Shown in pieces: positions 8,489 through 18,529 of a stretch of DNA of 64,000 bases. This stretch comes from Cryomorphaceae bacterium BACL29 MAG-121220-bin8 (lineage in GTDB: Bacteria > Bacteroidota > Bacteroidia > Flavobacteriales > Flavobacteriaceae): contig CAJIYP010000001.1 in NCBI GenBank assembly GCA_905181705.1, positions 372,001-436,000 on the forward strand, given 5' to 3'. A model generated the notes under the pieces. It searched no databases. It was given only the letters and a program-made list of their open reading frames with translations, and had not been told where the DNA came from. The position numbers were made by a program, and so were the translations under genes. The first letter of the stretch is position 1. Every line of letters starts with the position of its first letter.

Positions 8489-8523
8489 GACTCAGTATTT
8501 TTTTAATGCTGAGTCTTTTTTTT
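8489..8523 (+). terminator. Intrinsic terminator between DUF4856 and imelysin
   Basis: GACTCAG (8489-8495) pairs perfectly with CTGAGTC (8509-8515), followed by eight T. The hairpin ends 15 nt before the imelysin ATG, so it would partly uncouple DUF4856 from the downstream genes unless read through. Confidence 0.75.
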
Positions 8524-8538
8524 AAAAACTATTTGATT

Positions 8539-9655
8539 ATGTATAAAAAACTAGCCCTTTTGTTATTTATTTCCTTGCTTTTAGTTCGTTGTGGAGGATC
8601 TGATGAGGATTCATCTAATGATGGCGAGGTGACACCAGTTGCATATGACAGAGCTAAAATGCTTGTTCATTGGGCAGATAAAATTATTATACCAGCTCAT
8701 ACTGCATTTAAACAAACTTTGACTAATCTAGATAACTCAACTAAAACTTTTGTTTCCTCTCCAGATCAATCTAATCTTGACGATCTTCGTTCAAAATGGT
8801 TGGTTTCTTACAAGTCTTGGCAACATATAGAAATGTTTGATATCGGTAAATCAGAAGAAATATATTTTAAATCAAAAATGAATGTGTATCCGATCGATAA
8901 ATCATGGCTTGATAACAACATTGAGACGGGAAGCTTATGATTTAGAAAATGCTAATAATTATTCTTCTCAAGGTTTTCCAGCTCTGGATTACATGTTACA
9001 TGGCATTGCAGAAAGTGATATGGCTATAATAAATAAATATACTGCCAATACTAAGTATACTAATTATTTAACTGCTCTTGTAAATAAAATGGTTACTAGC
9101 ACTGATGTAGTGATTAATGATTGGACTAATTACAAAGAAACTTTCATTGGTTCTACTGATAATACTGCTAGTTCTAGTGTCAATAAACTCACTAATGATT
9201 TTATTTATTATTATGAAAAGGGACTTAGAGCAAATAAAGTAGGTATTCCAGCTGGAGTATTTTCAGGTGGACCACTAAAGGGCAATGTAGAGGCTTTCTA
9301 TAAAAAAGATGTTTCAAAAGAGTTACTTTTAGAGGCGATGGATGCTGCTATTAAATTTTATAATGGAACTTCATTTGATGGAATTTCATCTGGACCTAGC
9401 CTAAAATCTTATTTAGCTCATTTAAACAGTACCAAAGATGGTTCTACTCTTTCAGCCTTAATAGCTTCAAAACTTGATTCTGCAAAAACTCAGATCAATT
9501 TTTTATCCAATAATTTTGTAAGTCAAATTGAGTCGGATAATAGTAAAATGCTAACTAGTTATGATGCTATTCAAGCAGTGGTAGTATTGCTAAAAGTGGA
9601 TATGTTACAATCATTTAATATTAATGTGGATTACACTGATGCTGATGGTGATTAA
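8539..9655 (+). pseudogene. Imelysin family lipoprotein (peptidase M75-like), +1 frameshift
   Basis: The ATG at 8539 starts a signal peptide with Cys at LVRCGGSDED, then an imelysin domain (iron-regulated, insulin-cleaving-protein-related; thought to bind iron or heme at the cell surface, without proven peptidase activity). The first frame runs through KSWQHIEMFDIG and stops at 8938-8940. The continuation AYDLENANNYSSQ and GFPALDYMLHG, the family core, is in the frame one base later and stays open to 9655. Removing one base near GGG at 8928-8930 restores a protein of about 370 residues. This is either a recent mutation or a sequencing error. It is followed by its own terminator. Confidence 0.85.
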
Positions 9656-9682
9656 AAAATATTATCTTTAAAAATATAACTT

Positions 9683-9717
9683 AAGATTCTTTAATTTATT
9701 AGAGAATCTTTTTTTTT
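9683..9717 (+). terminator. Intrinsic terminator between imelysin and HTTM genes
   Basis: AAGATTCT (9683-9690) pairs with AGAATCTT (9703-9710) across a 12-nt AT loop, followed by a T run to 9717. It is the second internal terminator of this gene series. Confidence 0.7.
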
Positions 9718-9723
9718 AAAAAA

Positions 9724-11101
9724 TTGATTAATTCAGAATATTTTAACGAAAAATCTAGTTCTGCTCCCTTAGCAGTTTTTAGAATAGGCTTTGGTCTTTT
9801 AATGTGCTATAGCATTATTAGATTTTGGCTTAAAGGATGGATTGAAACTCTGTACATACAGCCTAAGTTTCATTTTTCTTATTATGGTTTTGAATGGGTA
9901 AAACCTTTAGGAGAATACACTTATATATTATTTATGATTTGCGGACTATCTGCTTTTTTAGTAGCACTTGGTCTTAAATATAGATTATCAATTTTTCTCT
10001 TTTTTTTAAGTTTTACCTACATAGAACTTATGGACAAGACTACATATTTAAACCATTATTATTTTATAAGTATACTTAGTTTTTTAATGTTATTTATTCC
10101 AGCTAATGCTACTTTTTCTTTGGATAATCTTAATCAAGAGAGAAGTTATTCAATGGTTCCTAAGTGGACCATAGATTCTTTAAAAATACTATTAAGTATT
10201 GTTTATATTTATTCTGGTTTAGCTAAATTAAATTCTGATTGGCTTTTTAAGGCCATGCCATTAAAAATTTGGTTGCCTTCAAAGTTTGATCTTCCTTTTA
10301 TTGGTGAAAATTTATTACAGCAAGAATGGGTTCATTACGCCATGAGTTGGGGAGGAATGTTTTATGATCTCTCAATTCCGTTTTTACTTCTTTACAGGCC
10401 AACCCGTATGTTTGGGTTTTTATTGGTAGTTTTCTTTCATCTTTTTACTAAAGTTTTATTTCCAATAGGAATGTTTCCCTATATAATGATTATGGGTTCT
10501 CTTATTTTTTTTGAAGCCGAGTTTCATTTTAAAATATTAAATTTCATTAAAAAATTTCTTTCCTCCATTTCATTACTAAAAAAAGTTTTAATTAAATATA
10601 AATCTCATGTCGTAGACATTTATTTAATAAAAAAAGAAAATTTCGTTATTGCTCTTGTTTCTCTTTTTTTTATTATTCAGTTTTTGTTTCCCTTAAGATA
10701 TTTACTATATCCAGGAGAATTATTTTGGACCGAGGAAGGCTACAGGTTTTCTTGGAGGGTTATGTTAATGGAAAAAAAAGGGTATTCAGTATTTAAAATA
10801 ATGGATAAAAAAAGTGGAACCTTTTTTTATGTAAATAACGAAGATTTTTTGACTCCTTTTCAAGAAAAACAGATGAGTTTTCAGCCAGATTTTTTATTAG
10901 AGTATGCACATTATTTAGGAGATAGTTTTAAAGATAAAGGACATGAAAATGTTCAAGTATTTGTAGATAGCTACGTAGCTTTAAATGGAAGACTTAGTCA
11001 GACGCTTTATTGATCAAAAAGTGGATCTTTACAATGAAAAAGAATCATTTAAACATAAAAAATGGATTTTACCACTAAACGATGAGATTAAAGGTTTATA
11101 A
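9724..11101 (+). CDS. HTTM (vitamin K-dependent gamma-carboxylase-like) membrane protein, 3' frameshift
   Basis: The TTG at 9724 is the only sensible start. The frame gives 429 residues to a stop at 11011-11013 and has about ten hydrophobic segments. It matches the HTTM domain of vitamin K-dependent gamma-carboxylases: YIQPKFHFSYYGFEWV near residues 44-59, YLNHYYF with His111, and YSGLAKLNSDW with Lys168, which line up with catalytic His160 and Lys218 of human GGCX. The expected C-terminal 33 residues (RFIDQKVDLYNEK onward, ending at 11101) are in the +1 frame; dropping A11002 joins them. The bacterial substrate is unknown. It lies between imelysin and a TonB receptor whose start overlaps its tail. 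Confidence 0.82.
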
Positions 11102-13504
11102 AATATTTATTGTATTATTTTTCTTGAATAGTTACTCTTATTCCCAGAACAAAGTTTCAGGTTTTGCTTTTGAAAGTGGAACTGAAATAAAGCTTAATGA
11201 AGTTTCAGTCTACGATGCCGAAGTAGGGTTAATAACCAAGACTAATTCATAGGGTATTATGAGTTTACAACTGAAAAAAGTGTAATTACTTTAGTGTTTA
11301 TAGCGGATGGTTATCAGTTTATTGAAAAATATCTATCAATAGAATTTGACACCAACCTTGATATAATATTTTCAAATCCAATTCAAGTGCTCAACGAGGT
11401 GGTAGTAAAGGCTAATAATAAAAAATTATTTCAATTATCTAGACTTGATGATGTTCAAGGTACAGCCATCTTTGCTGGGAAAAAATCGGAAGTTATATCA
11501 ATGGATTTATCCATGGCTAACTTAGCATCTAATAATTCAAGACAAATATATAGTCAAATAGCCGGTTTAAATATTTATCAAAATGACGACGCTGGTTTGC
11601 AATTGAACATTGGAGGAAGAGGTTTAGACCCCAATAGAACAGCTAATTTTAACACTCGACAGAACGGTTATGACATTAGTGCAGATGCTCTTGGATATCC
11701 GGAAAGTTATTACACTCCACCAGCTGAGGCTTTGAAAGAAATTCAAATTGTTAGAGGCGCTGCTTCATTACAATATGGCACTCAATTTGGAGGATTAGTA
11801 AATTTTGTAATTAATGATCCCACTAGCAAATCCTTTGAGATTGTTTCAAGAAATACACTTGGAAGTAATTCTCTTTACACCAATTTCACTAGTTTTAGTG
11901 GAACTTCAAAAAAGTTAAGCTATTATTCATTTATTAATTATAAAAAAGGAGATGGATTTAGACTTAATTCTGATTTCGAATCCTTTAATATCTTTTTTAA
12001 TTTTAGATATGAGTTAAACGATAAAACTAGCTTAAGTTCGGAAATAACTTATTTAAAATATTTAGCACATCAAGCAGGTGGATTGTCTGATAAAATGTTT
12101 AATTCTGACCCTTTTCAAAGTAATAGATCTAGAAATTGGTTTGGTTTAAATTGGTTTCTTTATAATTTTAAAATTAAGCATCAGTTTAATTTAAACAGTA
12201 ATTTTAGTTTCAATTTTTTTGGATTAAAAGCAACTAGAAATGCACTAGGTTTCAGAACTAATAGAGTAGACCAGGTTGATTCCAATAAAGAAAGGGATTT
12301 GATTAAAGGTGAATTTCAAAATTATGGTTTGGAATCTCGTTTTCTTCATAAGTATAGTCTAAAAGGAAAGAAGAATGTTTTCTTAATTGGAGTCAAATTC
12401 TATAAATCAGATAATGATAGTCAACAGGGTCCAGGGTCGTTTAAATCTGATGCAGATTTTGAATTTAGACTAGATGATTTCCCTAATTATAATAACCAAT
12501 CTAAGTATAATTACCCAAACTTAAATTATGCTTTATTTAGTGAGAATATTTTTTATCTTTCTAAAAAATTTTCATTAACACCTGGATTTAGATATGAATA
12601 TATTAGAACGGAAAGTGAAGGGTTTTATAAAAAAATAAACTTAGATGGTGCAGGAAATGTAATACTTAATAAAACAATCGATGATAGTGAAATTAGAGAA
12701 AGAAATTTTTTTCTATTTGGGTTAGGACTAAGTTTTAAATCATCAAAAGCAATGGATTTTTACGCAAATATTTCTGAAAACTATCGATCTGTAACATTTG
12801 CTGACATTAGTATTTCAAATCCAGCATATTCAATAAATCCTGAAATTTCTGATGAAAACGGTTACACCTTTGATTTAGGTATTAGAGGAAATTATTTTAA
12901 GAGATTTTCATACGATATTGGATTTTTCAGCTTGTTATATAAAGACAGGATAGGTTTTGTTCAAAAAGCTTTTAAAGATGGGAGTGTAAAAAGTGAAAAA
13001 GGAAATGTAGGAGATGCGGTGATGTATGGTTTAGAATCCTTAATTGATTTTGATTTAAACGATATTTTTATAAAGAATAATAATTTAAGTCTTAATTATT
13101 TCATCAATTCTTCTTTTATCAATTCTAAATATACTGAATCAATGGAATCAGGTGTAAAAGGTAAAAAAGTTGAATTTGTTCCTAAACTTAATATTAAATC
13201 TGGATTTAAATTTGGATATAAAAATTTATCACTAAACATTCAGTACACTTATTTATCTAGTCAATTTACAGATGCTTCTAATGCAATCGACAGTAATTTA
13301 AGTGGGGTTATAGGTCAAATTCCATCCTATGATATTGTAGACTTTTCTGCTTCTTATTATTTAAATAAGTTTAAAATTGAATCTGGAATAAATAATGTGT
13401 TAAATAACTATTATTTTACCAGAAGGGCTACAGGATATCCAGGACCTGGTATTATTCCCTCTGAACCAAGGTCAGTTTACCTAACGGTTCAGTATAAAAT
13501 TTAA
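11082..13504 (+). pseudogene. TonB-dependent receptor (FecA-like), N-terminal stop and frameshift
   Basis: The gene begins at ATG 11082 (signal peptide MRLKVYKIFIVLFFLNSYSYS, then a carboxypeptidase-regulatory-like strand GFAFESGTEIKLNEVSVYDA). An in-frame TAG at 11250-11252 interrupts it, and GYYEFTTEKSVITL continues one frame away. From there the reading frame is open to 13504. It covers the plug (NEVVVKAN, NIGGRGLDPNR, PPAEALKEIQIVRGAASLQYGTQ) and the beta-barrel ending PRSVYLTVQYKI. About 807 residues are restored if one base is gained and the stop reads as sense. The receptor type and its imelysin/HTTM neighbours suggest a ferric chelate or heme. Its 3' end overlaps convergent DUF6686 by 4 nt. 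Confidence 0.85.
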
Positions 13505-13855
13505 TTGTGGCAAAAATTATTTTTTATTTCACTAGATGATAGTGATTTAAAATCTATGTCCTCATTAAAATCTAATAATATTTTGAATTCTTCAAATTCT
13601 AACTCTATTGAAAACTAAAATAAGGTTGTGTTGGTTTGTTGGAATAGGTATTGCTTTTGAATTCATTATTCCATACTCATTTTCCCAATAGTCAACATCA
13701 GTTAAATTCAAATATTTTTTAAAATTTTCTAACTCTATTTCTGTCAACTCTAAAAAAATATTATTAAAAGTAACATTGAATTTTTCACAGGAACTACATT
13801 GTTTTAATATTCCAGATTTTGTTCTATTTATAACTTTAATATTCTTTCTACACAT
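13501..13855 (-). CDS. DUF6686 family protein, 3' frameshift
   Basis: The ATG at 13855 starts a small cytosolic protein with a zinc-ribbon-like pair LKQCSSCEKFNVTFNN, then LELTEIELENFKKYL, DYWENEYG and IPIPTNQHNLILVFNR, the hallmarks of DUF6686 in Bacteroidetes. The first frame ends at 13592 (87 residues). The usual C-terminal tail FEEFKILLDFNEDIDFKSL follows in the next frame and ends at 13501, so one base too many is present near 13600. Function unknown. It lies 12 nt after the HU gene in the DUF6607-HU-DUF6686 unit. Confidence 0.75.
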
Positions 13856-13867
13856 CACTTCATAATA

Positions 13868-14155
13868 TTAACATGGATTTTTTTTAGAAACTTCTTCTTT
13901 AAAATCTTTACAAGCTTTAAAAGTTGGAATGTTATGAGCTGGCACCTTAATAGTAGTTTTTTTTGTGATATTTCTGGCTGTTTTTTCAGCTCTTTTTTTA
14001 ATTACAAAACTTCCAAACCCCCTTAAATAAACGTTTTCTCCTTTTGTAAGAGACTCTTTTACTTCTTTCATGAAAGATTCAACAACTTGGGAGACATTTT
14101 TTTTATCTATATCACAATTATTAGTTATATTATTTACTATTTCTAATTTTTTCAT
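13868..14155 (-). CDS. HU family DNA-binding protein
   Basis: 95 residues, a nucleoid-associated DNA-bending protein. The beta-arm block VYLRGFGSFVIKKRAEKTARN, followed by IKVPAHNIPTFKACKDF, is the HU/IHF signature in its Bacteroidetes form. The C-terminus KKNPC with a terminal Cys is unusual. It starts 2 nt after the DUF6607 stop, an odd operon partner for a nucleoid protein, and may be transcribed with the iron-regulated unit. Confidence 0.92.
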   Translation of the reverse strand: MKKLEIVNNITNNCDIDKKNVSQVVESFMKEVKESLTKGENVYLRGFGSFVIKKRAEKTARNITKKTTIKVPAHNIPTFKACKDFKEEVSKKNPC

Positions 14156-14157
14156 AT

Positions 14158-15060
14158 TTAATAATTTATATAAGATTCAATAGATGAGTTTATTTCATCT
14201 ATTTGGTTAATATCCTCTGAAAACAAAACCATATAAAGAGGATTATTATTTACTGTTTTCTTTAAATTTAAATTTTTCTTTCTTCCATAAACTTCAGCCC
14301 ATTTCATTCTAACATTTTCCCATTTAGTTTTATTTTTATCCCACCAATTAGCGGCTGATTCACATCTACTGTCATCTACCTTCACATAATTATTGTATCC
14401 TTTCTCGTGAGCTAAAATTTTGTCTTTCTCCCCTTTTACTCTGATAATTTTTTTATTGTCTTGATTATGAACCCATCCACTAGGGGTTATTTCTTGTCTG
14501 TTTCCTCTTAAAGTCACATTATAGTCAATCCTTTTGCTATATTCTCTTCTTGGAAGTGGGGCAGAGCTAGTGTTTTCCCAATAACTTTTTCCATCTACGT
14601 GTACCCATGATCCACTGCCTTCATATCTTGGACTATCATCAACCTGAAAAACTTTTTGAGTCCATTGTCCTTTCATATCTTTTATATCTTTTTTCACAAA
14701 ACTCCATTTATTGTCGTGATCATAAACATAAAAATCAATGTTTTGGTATAACCAATCTTGTCTCCAGTGTTTAATTATATAAGGTCTCTCCTTGCTCCCT
14801 GCTATGAGTATATGCTGTATCGAAATTTTATTTTTATCTTCTTCAACTAATTGTGCCCATTCAAGACCACCTGAACTATAATTTTTTGAACCTTCATAGT
14901 CTTCATCATCAGTTTTTATAAAAGTTTCAGCAAAATCAAACCTAACTTCAAAACAACCACACATTTCTTTGATTGATTTAATATCTTTTTTCTTTTTTGT
15001 TTGCGCTCCTAATGTGCTAATTATTAATAATATAAGAATATTTAAAATTTTTTTCCTCAT
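14158..15060 (-). CDS. DUF6607 family secreted protein
   Basis: 300 residues with a signal peptide (MRKKILNILILLIISTLGAQ). The mature domain matches DUF6607 of Bacteroidetes: MCGCFEVRFDFAETF near residue 33, QHILIAGSKERPYIIKHWRQDWLYQN, GSWVHVDGKSYWEN, and PLPRREYSKRIDYNV. The family recurs beside imelysin/HTTM/TonB genes but has no assigned activity. A Fur-like palindrome sits 28-50 nt before the start. Residues rich in Trp and Tyr suggest a beta-sandwich or lipocalin-like binding fold; this is only a guess from composition. Confidence 0.82.
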   Translation of the reverse strand: MRKKILNILILLIISTLGAQTKKKKDIKSIKEMCGCFEVRFDFAETFIKTDDEDYEGSKNYSSGGLEWAQLVEEDKNKISIQHILIAGSKERPYIIKHWRQDWLYQNIDFYVYDHDNKWSFVKKDIKDMKGQWTQKVFQVDDSPRYEGSGSWVHVDGKSYWENTSSAPLPRREYSKRIDYNVTLRGNRQEITPSGWVHNQDNKKIIRVKGEKDKILAHEKGYNNYVKVDDSRCESAANWWDKNKTKWENVRMKWAEVYGRKKNLNLKKTVNNNPLYMVLFSEDINQIDEINSSIESYINY

Positions 15061-15087
15061 ATATATGTATGTTTAAATTCTTTATAT

Positions 15088-15110
15088 TTATTTAGAATGA
15101 ATAAAAATAA
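15088..15110. promoter_or_regulatory. Fur-like operator upstream of DUF6607
   Basis: A 23-bp site with arms TTATTT and AAATAA and core AGAATGAATAA, matching the 7216 site at 20 of 23 positions (same arms and TTTAGAAT core). It lies 28-50 nt upstream of the DUF6607 ATG on the minus strand. Confidence 0.55.
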
Positions 15111-15214
15111 GATTAATTTCTGAATTATAAAAGCTTAAATATTATTTATATTTAACAAAAAATATTTTAAATTTTAAAACATTTTATTTTAATCAAATCA
15201 AAGCTTTAATTAAT

Positions 15215-15802
15215 ATGAATTCGCATTTTATAAATGATATTATTCAAAACAGAAGATCTGTTTTTCCATATCAATACAACGGTTCTGATGTTTCTAATGA
15301 AATAATTCAAGATTTATTAAACAATGCAAACATGGCACCAACTCATAAGTTGACTCAGCCATGGCGTTTTAAAGTATTACAAAAAAAAGCAAAAAATAAA
15401 TTAGGAGACTTTCTATCTGAATTATATTTTACTTCGACTGATCCTAAATCTTTTTCAAAGTATAAACAAAATAAAATTAAAGAGAAGTGCTTATTATCAA
15501 GTGCTATTATAGTTATATGTATGCAAAGAGATTTAAATTCTTCAGTTCCAGAGTGGGAAGAAATTGCCTCAACTTCTATGGCTGTTCAAAATATGTGGTT
15601 AACATGTACTGCTAATAATGTTGGATGTTATTGGAGTAGCCCTAAGTCAATTGAAAAAATCGGAAATTTTATAAATTTAAGTATTGGTGAGCGATGTCTT
15701 GGATTTATGTATCTAGGTAATTACAATTCAATTGAAAACACAACTTCTAAACGAGATTCAATTAATTCTAAAGTCGAATGGATAGATTCTTTTGACAGAT
15801 AA
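15215..15802 (+). CDS. Nitroreductase family protein
   Basis: 195 residues, an FMN-dependent NAD(P)H oxidoreductase of the nitroreductase fold. NRRSVFPYQYNG at residues 12-23 and NNANMAPTHKLTQPWRF (residues 36-52) form the FMN phosphate- and isoalloxazine-binding sites. SMAVQNMWLTCTANNVGCYWSS is the dimer/FMN helix. The physiological substrate is not predictable. It stands alone between the divergent DUF6607 unit and the iron ABC transporter. Confidence 0.88.
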   Translation: MNSHFINDIIQNRRSVFPYQYNGSDVSNEIIQDLLNNANMAPTHKLTQPWRFKVLQKKAKNKLGDFLSELYFTSTDPKSFSKYKQNKIKEKCLLSSAIIVICMQRDLNSSVPEWEEIASTSMAVQNMWLTCTANNVGCYWSSPKSIEKIGNFINLSIGERCLGFMYLGNYNSIENTTSKRDSINSKVEWIDSFDR

Positions 15803-15874
15803 AAAATTAAATAAAAACTATTTATATAAAATGCTTTTAATTTTCTTTTAATTGATTGTTTATTTATCTTGCAG

Positions 15875-15891
15875 TTTAGAATTAATCTAAA
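15875..15891. promoter_or_regulatory. Fur-like operator upstream of the ferric-iron ABC transporter
   Basis: TTTAGAATTAATCTAAA is an inverted repeat (TTTAGA/TCTAAA) ending 8 nt before the GTG start of the iron-binding lipoprotein. It shares the TTTAGAAT core with the sites at 7216 and 15088. Its position over the start region fits repression of iron uptake when iron is plentiful. Confidence 0.65.
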
Positions 15892-15899
15892 TTAAAACC

Positions 15900-16922
15900 G
15901 TGAAAAATATATTTTATACAATAATAATGTGCTCATTATTTATGAGCTGTGATTCAAATGAAAAAAAATCTGAGGAAGTTAACCTATACAGTCAAAGACA
16001 TTATTCTGTTGATGAATTACAGTATGAAAACTTTACAAAACTTACAGGTATTAAAGTAAATGTAATTAAAGCAAATGCTGATGAGTTAATAGAAAGATTG
16101 AAAAATGAAGGAGAAAATAGTCCTGCAGATTTATTTATCACCGTAGATGCAGGAAAACTTCAAAAAGCTGCCGAGTTAGAATTACTTCAAAAAGTGTCTA
16201 ACTCTAAGATAAACGACAATGTTTCCAATGATCTCAAAGACAAAAATGGCTACTGGGTTCCTATTACCTATAGAGCAAGAATAGTGGTTTACAGTAACGA
16301 TAGAGTCAATAAGAATGATCTTTCTACGTATGAGGATTTAGCTAATGAAAAGTGGAAAGGGAGAATTCTGGTAAGATCTTCTTCAAATGCATACAATCAA
16401 GCTTTAATGTCTTCTATGGTTGCAAATCTTGGTAGTGATGTTGCTTCGAGCTGGTCAAATGGAATTGTAAAAAATTTTGCTAGAGACCCCAAAGGAAGTG
16501 ATAGAGATCAAGTTAAGGCAATTGCAGCAGGTCAAGGAGATTTAGCTATTGTAAATTCTTATTACATAGGCCTTCTTTTATCTTCAAAAAAAGAAGAAGA
16601 ATTAAATGCTGGAAAATCAGTATCAGTTTTTTTTCCAAATCAAGAAGATAGAGGAAGTCACATAAATGTTTCTGGAATTGGATTAACGAAAAACTCTCCA
16701 AATAAAGAAAATGCGATTAAATTAATGGAATACTTAACAGGAGAAGAAGCGCAAAACACATACGTTAATAATAGTTACGAATATGCTGCTAATCCTAAAG
16801 TTAAACCATCTAAAATTGTTCAGGCTTGGGGAACTTTTAAAAGAGATGAGTTAGATCTTAATATGCTAGGAAAGTTTAGACAAGAAGCAATACGTATCTT
16901 TGATAAAACAGGTTGGAAATAA
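15900..16922 (+). CDS. Ferric iron ABC transporter substrate-binding lipoprotein (FutA/FbpA-like)
   Basis: 340 residues starting at GTG 15900; no ATG alternative precedes the signal peptide. Cys17 in LFMSCDSN makes it a lipoprotein. After it comes VNLYSQRHYSVDE, with the conserved Tyr of class C iron-binding proteins, then TGIKVNVIKANADELIERL, ADLFITVDAGKL and, late in the protein, AIVNSYYIGLL with the paired Tyr ligands for Fe3+. It is the capture component for the permease and ATPase that follow with overlapping starts. A palindromic Fur-like site lies just upstream. Confidence 0.92.
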   Translation: MKNIFYTIIMCSLFMSCDSNEKKSEEVNLYSQRHYSVDELQYENFTKLTGIKVNVIKANADELIERLKNEGENSPADLFITVDAGKLQKAAELELLQKVSNSKINDNVSNDLKDKNGYWVPITYRARIVVYSNDRVNKNDLSTYEDLANEKWKGRILVRSSSNAYNQALMSSMVANLGSDVASSWSNGIVKNFARDPKGSDRDQVKAIAAGQGDLAIVNSYYIGLLLSSKKEEELNAGKSVSVFFPNQEDRGSHINVSGIGLTKNSPNKENAIKLMEYLTGEEAQNTYVNNSYEYAANPKVKPSKIVQAWGTFKRDELDLNMLGKFRQEAIRIFDKTGWK

Positions 16923-18529
16923 AAAATAAAACATTTTATTTAGAAAATAAAAGATGGATTATTGGAAGTATATTATTCGCAATTTTATTATTGTTTCCAA
17001 TATTTACTCTTTTTTATAATCTTCTTTATTTAGAAGGTAATTCATTTAATTATTTATGGAAGAACCTTTTATTTGATTATACTTTTAATACTTTTTATTT
17101 AATATCAATTTCTTCTTTTTTTTCACTTTTATTTGGCATTATTCCAGCTTGGTTTATAAGTAACTACAAATTTAAGGGTCGTAACTTTTTGGACATAGCA
17201 TTGTATCTTCCCTTAGCGATTCCCTCCTACATCATGGCATTTACCTACAGTGATATATTAAGCTATACGGGACCAGTTCAAAGTTTTTTAAGAGAAAACT
17301 TCTATAGTTTATCTGTTATTTTTAATAAGGATTATTTACAAATAGAGGTTTTGGGAATTATTTTAGCATTGGCATTGTATCCCTACATATACACTGCTTC
17401 TAGAGTTTCATTTAGTCTTCTTGGGGCAAATTATATTAATATATCTAAAAACTTAGGTTTATCAACATTTAAAACATTTTATAAAGTAATATTGCCTCTT
17501 TCTAGACCCGCTATTTTTTCGGGTTTATTTCTTGTTTTAATGGAAATACTTAATGAATACGGAGCCGTTAAATATTTTGGAGTTAATACTTATACCACCG
17601 GAATTTTTAGAGCATGGTTTTCCATGGGAGATATAGGAACTGCTATTCAACTTTCAGTTATATTACTAATAGTTGTTTTTTTATTTTTTTACATTGAAAA
17701 ATATTATAATTCTAAATTTAAATTTTATTATGGTGTTAATTCAAAAGTTCAGTCTGTAACCTCCATAAGTGGCGTAAATAAGTTTTTGGTAATTATACTT
17801 TGTGCTATTCCATTTTTATTTGGATTTTTAATTCCATTACTTTTTATAATGAACAATGTATTTATGACATTTTCATCAATAGACTTATTAGACTTATTAG
17901 AATTAACTTTAAATACAATTAAAGTTTCAACCATTTCAGCTGTTTTAATTGTTTTAATTGCTTTATTTTTTCTTTTTGTTGAAAAAATTTCAAAATCAAG
18001 AGTAAATTATTTTATTAGTCAATCAATATCTATGGGTTATGCTATACCTGGTGCAGTTATTGGACTTGGTTTAATTATACTATTTACATACATTGATGAT
18101 TTATTTTCATCATCTACACTTTTAGGTTCATTTTTTTTATTAATATACGCATACACTATTAGGTTTTTAGCTGTTGGGAAATCCCCAATTAAATCTAGTA
18201 TCGAAAAACATCCAGATTCATATGATGATACAGCTAAAAATTTAGGATTGGGTCCATTAAAGCTTTTACAGAAAATTCATTTACCGATTAATAAGTTTGC
18301 ATTGATAACAGCTTTTATTGTTACTTTTATTGATCTTATGAAGGAATTACCAATTACATTAATTCTCAGACCTTTTAACTTTGATACATTAGCAACCCAA
18401 ACTTATGAATTTGCAGTAGAAGAAATGATTCCACTTTCTAGTACATACTCACTCATGATAATCCTAATAGGAAGTATATTATTGTTATTGTTGAAAAATA
18501 TCATTAATAAACAGATAAATGTATCTTGA
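16913..18529 (+). CDS. Ferric iron ABC transporter permease
   Basis: 538 residues with about twelve membrane segments in two tandem permease halves, the arrangement of FbpB/FutB/SfuB proteins. Each half has a MetI-like EAA loop: ANYINISKNLGLSTFKTFYKVILPLSRPAI in the first (read as two blocks) and DDTAKNLGLGPLKLLQKIHLP in the second. The likely start is TTG at 16913, overlapping the binding-protein stop by 10 nt. The next ATG lies inside the first permease domain. It transports Fe3+ across the inner membrane with the neighbouring proteins. Confidence 0.9.
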   Translation: MEIKNKTFYLENKRWIIGSILFAILLLFPIFTLFYNLLYLEGNSFNYLWKNLLFDYTFNTFYLISISSFFSLLFGIIPAWFISNYKFKGRNFLDIALYLPLAIPSYIMAFTYSDILSYTGPVQSFLRENFYSLSVIFNKDYLQIEVLGIILALALYPYIYTASRVSFSLLGANYINISKNLGLSTFKTFYKVILPLSRPAIFSGLFLVLMEILNEYGAVKYFGVNTYTTGIFRAWFSMGDIGTAIQLSVILLIVVFLFFYIEKYYNSKFKFYYGVNSKVQSVTSISGVNKFLVIILCAIPFLFGFLIPLLFIMNNVFMTFSSIDLLDLLELTLNTIKVSTISAVLIVLIALFFLFVEKISKSRVNYFISQSISMGYAIPGAVIGLGLIILFTYIDDLFSSSTLLGSFFLLIYAYTIRFLAVGKSPIKSSIEKHPDSYDDTAKNLGLGPLKLLQKIHLPINKFALITAFIVTFIDLMKELPITLILRPFNFDTLATQTYEFAVEEMIPLSSTYSLMIILIGSILLLLLKNIINKQINVS

